Source of the DNA: Paraburkholderia sp. PGU19
GTDB lineage: Bacteria; Pseudomonadota; Gammaproteobacteria; Burkholderiales; Burkholderiaceae
Direction: 5' to 3'
Assembly (NCBI RefSeq): GCF_013426915.1
Contig: NZ_AP023179.1
Location: forward strand, 2,976,001 to 3,040,000
DNA: 64,000 bases
Positions 17,773-26,928 of the stretch are shown here, piece by piece; position 1 is the stretch's first letter, and each line of letters starts with the position of its first letter. The notes under the pieces were generated by a model that made no database searches, had not been told where the DNA came from, and was given only the letters and a program-made list of their open reading frames with translations. A program made the translations under genes and the position numbers.

Positions 17773-19098
17773 CTATTTAGCGGCTGAGTAGATTGCCTGA
17801 TTGACGATGTTCTCCAGACGCTCCTGCTGTCCGCTGACATGACGCGGCGCGATGTTTCGCTGCACTGCATCGCTTGCCAGCGATTCGAGCGAATAGCCGC
17901 CCGCCAGCACCTTACGGCCGAAATCGCTGTCCCATCCCGCATAGCGCTGCTGCTTGAACGCGCCCAACGTGTCGTTCTCGACGAGATGAGCTGCGCGCTC
18001 CAGGGCGACGGCGATCACATCGATTGCGCCGATATGGCCGTGCACCAGGTCTTCGGGATCGATACTCTGGCGGCGGACCTTTGCATCGAAGTTCATGCCG
18101 CCCGTCTTAAAGCCGCCGTTGCGCAGGATCTCGTAGAACGCGAGCGTGAGTTCTTCCACACTATTTGGGAACTGGTCCGTGTCCCAGCCGTTTTGCGCGT
18201 CGCCGCGATTTGCGTCGATGCTGCCGAAAATGCCGAGCGCGAATGCGTTGGCGATTTCGTGGTGAAACGAATGACCGGCGAGTGTTGCGTGATTTGCTTC
18301 GATGTTCACGCGGATTTCATCCTGCAAGCCGAATTGCGTCAGAAAGCCGTGGACTGTCGCGACGTCGTAGTCATATTGATGCTTGGTCGGCTCTTGCGGT
18401 TTCGGCTCGATCAGCAGTGCGCCCTTGAAGCCCAACTTGTGCTTGTGCTCGACGACCATGCTCATGAAGCGGCCAAGCTGCTCGCGCTCGCGTTTCAGGT
18501 CGGTGTTGAGCAAGGTTTCGTAGCCTTCGCGGCCGCCCCACAGCACGTAGTTCTCGCCTTTCAGGCGCTGCGTTGCTTCCAGCGCGTTCAATACCTGGGT
18601 TGCGGCGAAGGCGAACACATCGGGATTCGGGTTGGTTGCTGCGCCTGCCGCATAGCGTGGATGCGAGAAGAGGTTTGCCGTGCCCCATAGGAGCCTGACG
18701 CCCGTCTGCTCCTGCTTGCGCGCGAGCACGTCCGTCATCGTCTTGAAGTTGTTCACGTAGCTTTTGATGCTGTCGCCTTCGGGCGCTACGTCGGCGTCAT
18801 GGAATGTGTAGAACGGGGTGCCGAGTTTCTGGAACAGTTCGAACGCGTGATCGGCCTTGGCGTGCGCCTTTTCCAGCGCATCACCCGAGCGATGCCATGG
18901 ACGCTCGAACGTGCCTGGTCCGAACATGTCCGCGCCGGGCCATACGAAGGTATGCCAGTAGCAGACGGCGAGGCGTAGATGATCTTCCATCCGTTTGCCG
19001 AGCACGAGTTTGTCCTTGTCGTAGTGGCGATAGGCGAACGGGTTGTCTGTGTGAGGGCCCTCGTAGCGCACGGCGGGCAAGTGTTCGAAGTAGGACAT
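17773..19098 (-). CDS. xylA: Xylose isomerase
   Basis: A 441-residue xylose isomerase (D-xylose to D-xylulose, metal dependent, cytoplasmic). Family motifs: [20 protein letters not shown], the catalytic [44 protein letters not shown] with the metal-binding glutamate, and [17 protein letters not shown]. Length fits class II enzymes. The start at 19098 (MSYFEHLP) is supported by CAGGAG nine bases upstream rather than the open extension to 19152. It is first in the minus-strand xylose set and faces xylR. No xylulokinase gene is in the window. Confidence 0.95.
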   Translation of the reverse strand: MSYFEHLPAVRYEGPHTDNPFAYRHYDKDKLVLGKRMEDHLRLAVCYWHTFVWPGADMFGPGTFERPWHRSGDALEKAHAKADHAFELFQKLGTPFYTFHDADVAPEGDSIKSYVNNFKTMTDVLARKQEQTGVRLLWGTANLFSHPRYAAGAATNPNPDVFAFAATQVLNALEATQRLKGENYVLWGGREGYETLLNTDLKREREQLGRFMSMVVEHKHKLGFKGALLIEPKPQEPTKHQYDYDVATVHGFLTQFGLQDEIRVNIEANHATLAGHSFHHEIANAFALGIFGSIDANRGDAQNGWDTDQFPNSVEELTLAFYEILRNGGFKTGGMNFDAKVRRQSIDPEDLVHGHIGAIDVIAVALERAAHLVENDTLGAFKQQRYAGWDSDFGRKVLAGGYSLESLASDAVQRNIAPRHVSGQQERLENIVNQAIYSAAK

Positions 19099-19188
19099 GC
19101 GCGTCTCCTGGAATGTCGTAGTGTCGGCTCGACGTTGCATCGAGCTGTGCATGAAGTGATGTCATGCTGACGCTTGCTGGTTTGTGCG

Positions 19189-19210
19189 GCAATTGCGAAA
19201 TTCGCCAGCG
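19189..19210. promoter_or_regulatory. Candidate XylR site between xylA and xylR
   Basis: Starts GCAATTGCGAAAT and continues to CCAGCG; 18 of 22 positions match the xylF-upstream block. The nearby arms CGCCAGC (19203-19209) and GCTGGCG (19233-19239) form an inverted repeat. It lies about 90 bases before the xylA start. Confidence 0.6.
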
Positions 19211-19315
19211 GGGGTGGTGATTCTTTGTGGTTGCTGGCGCAGGGGGATGGGGCGCCTAGAATTGGCGCGATGGGTTTGGTTGTGTGATTTGGTTTGGTTT
19301 GCCAGGGTTTTCACT

Positions 19316-19407
19316 GGCATCCGCGTTTTGTCTTCGTGCTTCAAGCGTCGCCCCTGTGCGGGGCGACGCTTGAACGGCAAAAACCAAAACGCGGATACCA
19401 GCGCAAA
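19316..19407. repeat. 92-bp palindromic dispersed repeat, copy A
   Basis: Starts GGCATCCGCGTTTTG and ends in GCGGATACCAGCGCAAA. The centre is a perfect 15-bp hairpin, TTCAAGCGTCGCCCC at 19340-19354 and its complement at 19360-19374, loop TGTGC; outer arms also pair. A second copy of the same length lies at 60496-60587. Here it sits in the xylR leader. Confidence 0.85.
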
Positions 19408-19483
19408 GACAAGCACATCGAACGGCGACACAAAGCACAAACCGATAGGCAAGCAAAACCAACCCTCACTGCTCGGAGAGCAA

Positions 19484-20686
19484 ATGCCCCAGCGAACGCA
19501 CCGAATTGCACTGCTCTTCAACGCAAACAAAGTCTACGACCGAGAAATCATCACAGGCATCGGCAACTACCTGCTTTCAACGCGAGTCGCCTGGGACCTC
19601 TTCCTTGAAGAGGACTTCCGCGCGCGCCTAAACGGCATAGAACGTTTCGAAGGCGACGGCTTCATCGCCGACTTCGATGACCCCGCAGTCTGCGAAGCGC
19701 TCGCCGACTCGCCCTTACCTGTCGTCGCCGTAGGCGGCTCATACGAAGACGCATCGAAGTACCCACCAAACCTGCCCTACATAGCGACCGACAACATGCA
19801 ACTCATGTCGCTCGCGTATAAACACCTGATCGGCGCCGGCCTGCAACGCTTCGCCCTCTACAGCCTGCCCGAATCCCCGACCAACCGCTGGGCGCAAGAA
19901 CGCGAACTCGCATTCAACACGCTGCTGAAAGCAGATGGCATGGAAGGCGACGTGCACCGCGGCCTACCGACCAGCGCGCCCGTCTGGCACCAGGCCAGCG
20001 TGCAACTCACCCAATGGCTACAAAGCCTGCCCAAACCCGTCGGCATCATCGCGGTAACGGACGCCCGCGCGCGTCAGGTCTTGCAGGCATGCCTGATCAG
20101 CGGCATCCCCGTGCCCGAACAGGTCGCAATCATCGGCATCGACAACGATCCGCTAACGCGTTCGCTCACCCGCATTCCGCTTTCATCAGTGATTCAGGGC
20201 ACAGAGGAAATGGGCCGCACGGCCGCGCACCTTCTGCATCAGATGCTGGGCGGCGCGCGCTTCGCAGGCCGTCGCATCCTCGTGCCGCCCGTCGGCATCA
20301 ACGTATGCGAATCGACGAAGCACGAGCCGCTCGCGAGCCCTTACGTGATGCGCGCGCGTCACTACATCCGGCAATACGCCTGCCAGGGTATCAAGACAGA
20401 ACAGGTCGCCGATTACGTCGGCGTGTCGCGTTCGTCACTTGAAGATTACTTCCGGCGCGAACTCGGCTGCACCGTGCATCAGGAAATCCTCAAGCACAAG
20501 CTCGATGTCGCCAAGCAACTGCTCGCCCAGCAGGACATGTCGAGCGCGGAAGTCGCGATTCGCTGCGGCTTCACTTCGTTGCAATACATGTACGCCGTGT
20601 TCCGCCGCGAACTCGACTGCACGCCGCGCGAGTATCAGGAACGCATGCAAGCCGCGCAATCGGCTCACAATGCGCCATCCGCATAA
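19484..20686 (+). CDS. xylR: Xylose operon regulator XylR (periplasmic-binding-like sensor plus AraC DNA-binding domain)
   Basis: A 400-residue activator. Residues about 5-280 form a LacI/periplasmic-binding-like sugar sensor (RIALLFNANKVYDREIITGI, YIATDNMQLMSLAYKHLIGAG, VAIIGIDNDPLTRSLTRIPL). Residues about 290-395 form an AraC-type pair of helix-turn-helices (VADYVGVSRSSLEDYFRREL and AEVAIRCGFTSLQYMYAVFR, then TPREYQE). This matches XylR, which activates xylA and xylFGH on xylose. The start at 19484 has CGGAGAG six bases upstream. It is divergent from xylA and followed closely by galM (30 bases). Confidence 0.93.
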   Translation: MPQRTHRIALLFNANKVYDREIITGIGNYLLSTRVAWDLFLEEDFRARLNGIERFEGDGFIADFDDPAVCEALADSPLPVVAVGGSYEDASKYPPNLPYIATDNMQLMSLAYKHLIGAGLQRFALYSLPESPTNRWAQERELAFNTLLKADGMEGDVHRGLPTSAPVWHQASVQLTQWLQSLPKPVGIIAVTDARARQVLQACLISGIPVPEQVAIIGIDNDPLTRSLTRIPLSSVIQGTEEMGRTAAHLLHQMLGGARFAGRRILVPPVGINVCESTKHEPLASPYVMRARHYIRQYACQGIKTEQVADYVGVSRSSLEDYFRRELGCTVHQEILKHKLDVAKQLLAQQDMSSAEVAIRCGFTSLQYMYAVFRRELDCTPREYQERMQAAQSAHNAPSA

Positions 20687-20716
20687 ATGCCTTAATCTGG
20701 TTTGATCCGCGACGAT

Positions 20717-21808
20717 ATGAATTTCGCCGACATGCACAGCACCGATACATCTCTTTCATCCAGCGTCCAGGTCGATCGCTGGGGCACGTTACCCGGCCTC
20801 GGCGACATTCGTCTGTTCACACTGCGCAACGCGCACGGCATGCGTGCCACCATCAGTGATCTCGGCGCGACGCTCGTCTCATGGCATGCGCCCGACCGCG
20901 CGGGCCGCGTCGCCGATGTCCTGCTCGGCCACGACACGCCCGCCGATTATCTGGCGAGCCGCTGGTTCTTCGGCTCGACCATCGGCCGCTGGGCGAACCG
21001 CATCGCGCAGGCACGCTTCACGCTCGACGGCGTCGTGTATCAGCTTGATCGCAATGACGGCGACAACCTGCTGCACGGTGGTATCAACGGATTTCACAAG
21101 GCCCTTTGGCATGCGCGCGAAGTGGACGGCGCGCTGGTGCTGTCGCACGAATCGCCCGAAGGTGACGCAGGTTTTCCCGGCGCGGTCGCGGCAACCGTGC
21201 GCTATGCGCTCGACGACGACGGCGCGCTCACGATCGACTACGACGCAACCGCCGATGCGCCCACGCCCATCAGCCTCACGAATCACGCGTACTTCAATCT
21301 GTCCGGCGACGCGTCCGCCGATGCGCCCGACATTCGCGGCCACGTGATCGCGATCGACGCGGACGCCTTCTTCGCCATCGACGACACGATGATCCCCATC
21401 GAAAGAAAAGACGTCGCAGGCAGCGTATTCGACTTTCGCGCGGGTGCGCCGATTGGCGCGCGTCTCGACTGGCCGGATGCGCAACTCGCGCGCGCAGGCG
21501 GCTTCGATCATTGCTACGTGCTGCGCGACGGCACTGCCGCGACGTGCACGGCCGCCACGCTCTACGATCCCGCCAGCGGACGCGAGCTGACGGTATCGAC
21601 GGACGCGAAGGGCTTGCAGTTCTATACGGGCAACTTTCTCGCGGGCGTCGCAGGACGCAACGGCAAGACGTACGGCAAGCACGCGGCGTTGTGCCTCGAA
21701 ACAGGCGCGTTTCCGAATCAGGTCAACATGCCGGACGCCGAACAGGTCGTGCTACGGCCCGGTGAACGTTATCGCCACACCACCGTCTACCGGCTCGGCG
21801 TGCGTTGA
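20717..21808 (+). CDS. galM: Aldose 1-epimerase (mutarotase)
   Basis: A 363-residue mutarotase interconverting alpha and beta sugar anomers, here probably xylose. Motifs: ISDLGATLVSW, ADYLASRWFFGSTIGRWANR, NDGDNLLHGGINGFHKALW (catalytic-site histidine), ISLTNHAYFNLSG (second histidine), GGFDHCYVLRD and the C-terminal glutamate in ALCLETGAFPNQVN. No signal peptide. It follows xylR by 30 bases in the same direction, so it is likely co-transcribed. The start is uncertain: ATG at 20717, TTG at 20702 or ATG at 20732 are all weakly served by ribosome sites. Confidence 0.9.
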   Translation: MNFADMHSTDTSLSSSVQVDRWGTLPGLGDIRLFTLRNAHGMRATISDLGATLVSWHAPDRAGRVADVLLGHDTPADYLASRWFFGSTIGRWANRIAQARFTLDGVVYQLDRNDGDNLLHGGINGFHKALWHAREVDGALVLSHESPEGDAGFPGAVAATVRYALDDDGALTIDYDATADAPTPISLTNHAYFNLSGDASADAPDIRGHVIAIDADAFFAIDDTMIPIERKDVAGSVFDFRAGAPIGARLDWPDAQLARAGGFDHCYVLRDGTAATCTAATLYDPASGRELTVSTDAKGLQFYTGNFLAGVAGRNGKTYGKHAALCLETGAFPNQVNMPDAEQVVLRPGERYRHTTVYRLGVR

Positions 21809-22135
21809 GTACTGGCCGCGGAATAGCTTCCATATTTCTTACGTAATCTGTCGAAACATTGCCGCTGTTGTAATTCGCGCCCGATGATTGCGGCATTCAT
21901 TACGCCATGAAATCATAGGCAGCCTTTTCTGATCTCAAAGCCAGCCCACTACGGCGCCCAATCCAGGGGCAAAGCGGCCAGCCAGCAAACGCCATCGCAT
22001 CCCCCCGACGATGGTCATTCCGTCACGAAGCATCACGCGCGTCGCGAGCATCGACGGCCCGACGCGTGCGCCAGCCATTTCGATGACGGTTGCGGTCAGT
22101 TGCAACCCTACGCTGTCTTGCCCCTGGAGCGACCC
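21809..22135. other. Intergenic region, no supported gene
   Basis: Separates galM from the PepSY protein. A minus-strand frame at 21935 onward yields a hydrophobic peptide but has no credible start and overlaps the next gene, so it is not called. Confidence 0.4.
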
Positions 22136-22840
22136 GTGAACACACCCGAAACCGTTGTCATCGATTCCCCCGCGCGCGCCAATGGGCAAAGCAAAAGCGC
22201 CGGCAACGGCGCGCCGCCCGCCGGGTCGCGCCGCATCACGTTCATCCGCTGGCTGCGCAAGGTGCATAGCTGGATCGGCCTGTGGGGCGCGGCGCTCGGT
22301 CTTCTGATGGGTACGAGCGGCTTTTTGCTGAATCATCGCGGCGGCCCGCTGCGTGTTTCGACGGGCGAACCGCAGGTCGAGTCCCTGCAGGTGAAGCTGC
22401 CGCAGCCCGCGCCCGAATCGCCGCGCGATCTCGCCAAATGGCTCAAGCAGGAACTGAAGGTGCAAGGCAAACCGGGCCGTGTGCAGAAGGAGCTGTCGCA
22501 TCCCGCCGCGTGGGGTGATCGCAAGGCCGTTCAGCCGGAACACTGGCAGGTGAGCTTCGCGTCACCTGGCGAAAACACACAGGCGGAGTACTGGGTCGGC
22601 AACGACTATGTGACCGTCAAACGCAGCGCCAACACGTTCCTCGCGGCGCTGACGAATCTGCACAAGGGCGTGGGCCTGAGCGTCGGCTGGGTGCTGCTGA
22701 TCGACACGTTTGCGGGCGGCGTGATCCTGCTGTCACTGACAGGCGTCTTGCTGTGGACGCAGTTGAACAGGCGCCGCACGATCGGCGCGGTGCTGGTGCT
22801 CGGGTCGGTCGTCGCCGCTATCGTCGCCGGGATGTCCTGA
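22136..22840 (+). CDS. PepSY-associated membrane protein
   Basis: A 234-residue inner-membrane protein of the PepSY-TM type. It has a basic N-terminus and FIRWLRKVHSWIGLWGAALG with LLMGTSGFLLNHR (first helix). A periplasmic PepSY-like segment contains WQVSFASPG and AEYWVGNDYVTVKR, then the conserved TNLHKGVGLSVGWVLLIDTF, GGVILLSLTGVLLW and a last helix. Such proteins often go with iron or flavin reduction, but no partner gene is present. GTG at 22136 is chosen as start, with CTGGAG seven bases upstream; an in-frame extension to 22100 has no such site. Confidence 0.75.
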   Translation: MNTPETVVIDSPARANGQSKSAGNGAPPAGSRRITFIRWLRKVHSWIGLWGAALGLLMGTSGFLLNHRGGPLRVSTGEPQVESLQVKLPQPAPESPRDLAKWLKQELKVQGKPGRVQKELSHPAAWGDRKAVQPEHWQVSFASPGENTQAEYWVGNDYVTVKRSANTFLAALTNLHKGVGLSVGWVLLIDTFAGGVILLSLTGVLLWTQLNRRRTIGAVLVLGSVVAAIVAGMS

Positions 22841-22864
22841 CGCGTCGCGCTCATCGAATAGAAC

Positions 22865-22896
22865 AAAGGGCGATGCACCGCTGTGCATCGCCCTTT
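22865..22896. terminator. Bidirectional terminator
   Basis: Stem AAAGGGCGATGCAC with GTGCATCGCCCTTT, loop CGCT, T-tract on the plus strand and A-run on the left. It lies between the convergent PepSY gene and the SDR gene. Confidence 0.85.
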
Positions 22897-22927
22897 TTCC
22901 TTGAAGCCTTTAAAACCGCAAAATCTT

Positions 22928-23701
22928 TTATCGGCGGAAGGCCGGCGCGCCCATCGGTGCTCCTGTGTTACCGCCGTCAACGACGATCTCTGCCGCCGTC
23001 ATCCCCGACGCCGCATCCGATGCGAGGAACACAGCCGCCTGCGCCACTTCTTCGGCCAGTGCGAAACGGCCCATCGGGATCATCGGCGAGAGCGCCGTTT
23101 CCGTCGCGTCGAGCGTTGCGCCTTCACGGTCGCCGCGCGTCCAGATCGACGTGCGCGTGCCGCCAGGAATGACTGTATTCACGCGAATGCCGCGCGTGAC
23201 GAGCTCCGAAGCGAGCACGCGTGCCATGCCGGAGATCGCCGCCTTCGATGCCGAATACGCCGACGACCCCGGCGCGCCCAGCTGACGCATCACCGAGCCG
23301 TTCAGCACGATCGAACCACCGTCGCCCATCAGCGGCACGGCCGCCTGCACGGTGAGGAACACTGCCGTCACGTTGGTGCGCATGATCGCTTCAAACTTCT
23401 CCGCCGTCGTACTGCCGACAGGCGTCGCGCCGCTCACGCCCGCATTCGCGAACACGATATCCAGCTTGCCGAACTTGTCCGCGATGACTTTCATCACTTC
23501 ATTGATGGCCGCGGGATCGTCGAGGTCCGCGCGGATGGGAAGCGCGTTCGGGCCCAGCTCGGCCGCCGCTTCGTCGAGCTTCTTCTGGTCGCGGCCCGTG
23601 ATCGCCACGCGCGCGCCTTGCGCGATCAGGATGCGCGCCGCCGCGAAACCGATGCCGCCGTTGCCGCCTGTGATGAGTGCCGTCTTGTTTGCGAATGACA
23701 T
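22928..23701 (-). CDS. Short-chain dehydrogenase/reductase
   Basis: A 257-residue NAD(P)-dependent oxidoreductase of the classical SDR family. The Rossmann start ALITGGNGGIGFAAARIL carries the TGxxxGIG motif. The catalytic YSASKAA (Tyr-x-x-x-Lys) follows an active-site serine (LNGSVMRQLG), with NAG in FANAGVS and a C-terminal ADIVVDGGNT-like end (AEIVVDGGNTGA). It is soluble; the substrate is unknown. The start at 23701 has TGGAGAA upstream. It is divergent from the TetR gene at 23852, which probably represses it. Confidence 0.88.
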   Translation of the reverse strand: MSFANKTALITGGNGGIGFAAARILIAQGARVAITGRDQKKLDEAAAELGPNALPIRADLDDPAAINEVMKVIADKFGKLDIVFANAGVSGATPVGSTTAEKFEAIMRTNVTAVFLTVQAAVPLMGDGGSIVLNGSVMRQLGAPGSSAYSASKAAISGMARVLASELVTRGIRVNTVIPGGTRTSIWTRGDREGATLDATETALSPMIPMGRFALAEEVAQAAVFLASDAASGMTAAEIVVDGGNTGAPMGAPAFRR

Positions 23702-23757
23702 GAGCATTTCTCCAGAAATTAAGGTTGGGGCGGACATCCGCCCGCAGTCGCTTTATA

Positions 23758-23771
23758 ATTGCAACTGCAAT
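23758..23771. promoter_or_regulatory. Candidate TetR-type operator between SDR and tetR
   Basis: ATTGCA-AC-TGCAAT is a perfect inverted repeat in the divergent gap. It overlaps the TATAAT-like sequence at 23754-23759 (TTATAATT). A further related half (CCGCAAT) lies downstream. Position and symmetry suit autoregulation. Confidence 0.5.
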
Positions 23772-23851
23772 CTTAAATTAATGATAGTGACCGCAATCAA
23801 TACGTGTCAAGCGGTTTTTCTCACCGTTTGTTGCGGAAGGTGGATCAAGCG

Positions 23852-24442
23852 ATGAAAGTCAGCAAGGAAAAGGCGGCACAAAACCGCGCAGCCCTTGTCG
23901 AAACGGCCGCGCGTCTCTTCAGGACACACGGCATCGACGGCGTCGGTGTCGCCGAAATCGGCAAGGCGGCGGGGCTCACCCATGGCGCGCTCTACGCGCA
24001 CTTCCCGTCGAAGGAAGCGCTCGCGGCGGAAGCGCTCGCGCACGGTCTGCAGATTGGCCACGAACGCATGACCCGAACGCGCGATGGCCATGCACCGAGC
24101 CTGAGCGAACTGCTCGACAGCTATTTGTCAGAAGAAAAACGCGACGATATCGCGAACGGCTGCGCGATGGCGGCGTCGGCGAGCGAGGTGGGCCGTCAGG
24201 ACGAGATGATCAGCGCGCGCTACAGCGAAGGTTTCGAGTTGATGGCGTCTGTGTTCGAAAAGCACCTGCGCGCGCACAAGGTGAAGGGCGACCCGCGCGA
24301 GAAGGCGATTGCGATTTCGTCGACGCTGATCGGCGCGATCGCGGCGTCGCGTGCGGTATTGAAGGCGCAGCCGGAGCTCGCGAACGACATTCTGCGCGCG
24401 GTGCGGCGCGCCGTCGGCGATATTGCGGGCGAGAAAGCCTGA
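23852..24442 (+). CDS. TetR-family regulator
   Basis: A 196-residue repressor. The N-terminal helix-turn-helix reads ETAARLFRTHGIDGVGVAEI, GKAAGLTHGALYAHFPSKEAL. The rest is helical, including NGCAMAASASEVGRQD, typical of the TetR_C_13/YcdC-like group that responds to small electrophiles or aromatics. It is divergent from the SDR gene with a palindrome between. GGTGGA upstream supports the start at 23852. Confidence 0.88.
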   Translation: MKVSKEKAAQNRAALVETAARLFRTHGIDGVGVAEIGKAAGLTHGALYAHFPSKEALAAEALAHGLQIGHERMTRTRDGHAPSLSELLDSYLSEEKRDDIANGCAMAASASEVGRQDEMISARYSEGFELMASVFEKHLRAHKVKGDPREKAIAISSTLIGAIAASRAVLKAQPELANDILRAVRRAVGDIAGEKA

Positions 24443-24628
24443 GCGGCGGCCGAGCCGAACGAAGAAATGCTTCAAAAGCGCGACGCAATGCGCACGCGCC
24501 GCCGTCCACGCACGTCACGCCTTGAACTCGCGAATGCGATGTCCAATAGTTAAAAGGGAATAAAGAGGACCGCGTCGTAGTTCGTCAATTCATGGCGAAC
24601 ACGCCATTCTTCGAGCAAGGAGTGCATC

Positions 24629-24940
24629 GTGCGCAAGATCATTGTTTCGCTTCAGTTGACCACCGCTCTCGTGCTGTCTGTCGGCGCCGCGCTATCGAAT
24701 GCGCAAGGGCTTTCCACCTACGATGACGTGAACGCGCCCGTCAACAGTACGCGCCTGATGCCCAACGCGCCGCGCGGCAGCGAATATCCGACGCACGGCA
24801 ACCAGCAAGCCGGCGAAATGAATCTGAACCCCACTGATCCGCGCGCGCAACTCGTCACTGGCACGCCGAACAATGCGCAGTCGGGCGGCTATGGGTCGCC
24901 GCTCGCGGGTGTCCATACTGCTGTTCCACCGGGCCAATAA
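24629..24940 (+). CDS. Small exported hypothetical protein
   Basis: A 103-residue protein starting with GTG and an AAGGAG site. It has a signal peptide (MRKIIVSLQLTTALVLSVGA, cleavage after SNAQ near residue 25). The mature part is short, polar and glycine/asparagine/proline-rich (LMPNAPRGSEYPTHGNQQAG, NAQSGGYGSPLAGV). No known domain is recognised. It stands alone after the TetR gene. Confidence 0.65.
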   Translation: MRKIIVSLQLTTALVLSVGAALSNAQGLSTYDDVNAPVNSTRLMPNAPRGSEYPTHGNQQAGEMNLNPTDPRAQLVTGTPNNAQSGGYGSPLAGVHTAVPPGQ

Positions 24941-24962
24941 CAAGCGCGACCGTCGCACGTAG

Positions 24963-24984
24963 AAAAAAGCCCGCTTGCGCGGGC
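24963..24984 (-). terminator. Terminator of the galactoside operon
   Basis: Stem GCCCGC/GCGGGC with a TTGC loop. On the minus strand it ends in six T residues. It lies about 45 bases past the last permease gene. Confidence 0.75.
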
Positions 24985-25029
24985 AACCTTCTACCCGGAG
25001 ACAACAACAAAAAAGTGCATCATCCCGCG

Positions 25030-25881
25030 CTATCCTTTCGTCGCGCCAAACGTCAGGCCCGCGACAAAGTGCTTCTGCATCGCAAAGAACATCGCGACGG
25101 AAGGCAGCGCAGCCAGAATCGAACCGGCCGACACGAGATTCCACGCCGTCGTCCATTGCCCTTTGAGCGCCGCGACCCCAACCGTGATCGGCGCGGCGTC
25201 ATCGCCTTGGGTGAGGCACAGCGCCCAGAAGTAATCGTTCCAGACGAACGTGAAAACGAGAATGGCGAGCGCAGCAAGCGCGGGGCGAATCAGCGGCAGC
25301 ACGATGCGGAAGAACACCGTCCACTCACCCGCCCCTTCGATACGCGCCGCTTCGACCAGTTCATACGGCAACTGCTTGATGAAGTTACGCAGAAAGAGCG
25401 CACAAAACCCCGTCTGAAACGACACGTGAAAGAGAATCAGCGCGCCGAGCGTATTGAAGATACCGAGGCTCAGCGACAGATCGCGCACGGGAATCATCAG
25501 AATCTGGATCGGCACGAAGTTACCCGCGACGAAGGTCGCGAAGAGCGTCGTGTTGCCGCGAAACTTGTAGATGGCCAGTGCAAAACCCGCCATCGCCGCG
25601 AGCGCAATCGAACCGACCACGGCAGGCACCGTGATCAGCACGCTGTTCCAGAAGTAATGCAGCATCGGCGACGTGGTGAGCGCTTCGCGATAGTTGTCTA
25701 TAAGCGCGATGTGCTTCGGCCAGCCCCAGTAATTACCTTCGCTCAGTTCTTCCGTCGAACGCACCGACGTGACGAGCACGGCGATCATCGGCAGTAGCCA
25801 GATCAGGAGCGCAATCGGCAACGTCAGTTTGTACAACTGCCGGTTGAACGGCTTCCATTTGGCAACGGGCATCGGGTACAT
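25030..25881 (-). CDS. Carbohydrate ABC transporter permease (second subunit, MalG/LacG type)
   Basis: A 283-residue inner-membrane permease with six hydrophobic segments. The family's EAA loop is present: ELVEAARIEGAGEWTVFFRI followed by VLPLIRPAL. It starts with a cytosolic tail then KLTLPIALLIWLLPMIAVLV. With the permease upstream (12-base gap) it forms the channel of the importer whose ATPase and binding protein lie further up the operon. The substrate is probably a galactoside, from the linked GH42 enzyme. Last gene before the terminator. Confidence 0.87.
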   Translation of the reverse strand: MYPMPVAKWKPFNRQLYKLTLPIALLIWLLPMIAVLVTSVRSTEELSEGNYWGWPKHIALIDNYREALTTSPMLHYFWNSVLITVPAVVGSIALAAMAGFALAIYKFRGNTTLFATFVAGNFVPIQILMIPVRDLSLSLGIFNTLGALILFHVSFQTGFCALFLRNFIKQLPYELVEAARIEGAGEWTVFFRIVLPLIRPALAALAILVFTFVWNDYFWALCLTQGDDAAPITVGVAALKGQWTTAWNLVSAGSILAALPSVAMFFAMQKHFVAGLTFGATKG

Positions 25882-25893
25882 ATCGTCCGCTCC

Positions 25894-26847
25894 TTACTGT
25901 TCGTTGCGCAGCATGCGGCGCAGGTGATAGACGATGTACACGAGCATGATCGCGAACAACACCACGGCAATCGACGCCGAATAGCCGATGCGGTAATACT
26001 TGATCGCCTGGTCGTACATGTAATAGGCGAGCACGGTCGAGCTTTCGAATGGCCCGCCGCCCGTCATCACCGAAATCAGATCGAAGCTGCGCAGTGCGCC
26101 GATCACCGTGACGACGATCGCCATGAACGTGACAGGCCGCAGCTGGGGCAGCACCACATGCCACAGCATCGACCAGCCCTTCGCGCCTTCCATGCGCGCG
26201 GCCTCGATCTGCTCGCTGTTCAGCGATGTCAGACCCGTCAGATAAAGAATCATGCAATACGCGGTCTGCGGCCAAAGCGCGGCGAAGATGATGCCGAATG
26301 TCGCATAGTGCGCGTCGCCGAGCACGGGCACGCCGTGGCCGAGTATCACTGCAAAGAGACCAAAGGTCGGATCGTAGAACCACGAGAAAATCAATCCAAC
26401 CACAACGCCCGACAACACGAACGGCGCAAAGAACAGCGACTTCACGACGCGTATGCCCGCCACCGCCTGGTTCAGATAGAGCGCGACGGCGAGCCCCATC
26501 GGCGGCGCGAGCAGGAACAGCACGAGCCAGATGACGTTGTTCTTCAGCGCGGTATAGAAAGTCGGCGCCTGAAACAGTTCGATGTAGTTCGCGAGACCGA
26601 CGAAGACCTTGTCGGTCATGCCGTCCCAGTTATAGAAGCTGAGCCATATCGACGACAGGATCGGCCAGACCACATACACCGCGACCATGAAGCACGCGGG
26701 CGCGAGAAACAGCAGCGCGGCCTTGCGCTGCCGCCGCGCGGTGGGCGACGGTCCACGCTTTTTCCGCGTGGCTCTCGGCGCTGGCGACGCCTGCGGCTGC
26801 GACGGCGGCGTGCCGTTGATGTCCTGACGTGTAACGGAGTGCGACAC
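25894..26847 (-). CDS. Carbohydrate ABC transporter permease (first subunit, MalF/LacF type)
   Basis: A 317-residue permease with an arginine/proline-rich cytosolic tail and six membrane segments beginning AALLFLAPACFMVAVYVVWP. The EAA loop reads EQIEAARMEGAKGWSMLWHV with VLPQLRP. GTG at 26847 is taken as start because GGAGAA lies five bases upstream; the open frame continues to 26916 without a ribosome site. It pairs with the downstream permease. Confidence 0.86.
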   Translation of the reverse strand: MSHSVTRQDINGTPPSQPQASPAPRATRKKRGPSPTARRQRKAALLFLAPACFMVAVYVVWPILSSIWLSFYNWDGMTDKVFVGLANYIELFQAPTFYTALKNNVIWLVLFLLAPPMGLAVALYLNQAVAGIRVVKSLFFAPFVLSGVVVGLIFSWFYDPTFGLFAVILGHGVPVLGDAHYATFGIIFAALWPQTAYCMILYLTGLTSLNSEQIEAARMEGAKGWSMLWHVVLPQLRPVTFMAIVVTVIGALRSFDLISVMTGGGPFESSTVLAYYMYDQAIKYYRIGYSASIAVVLFAIMLVYIVYHLRRMLRNEQ

Positions 26848-26928
26848 GACGATTCTCCATGCAACGAAATTGCTGCTTCGCGCCGGACGCGCATCTCGAT
26901 ACGCATCCGGCGCCACTGCCTCACATCC

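Noticed and set aside
21935..22130. Hydrophobic minus-strand peptide between galM and the PepSY gene
   Set aside because: No credible start; most of the open frame is antisense to the PepSY gene.
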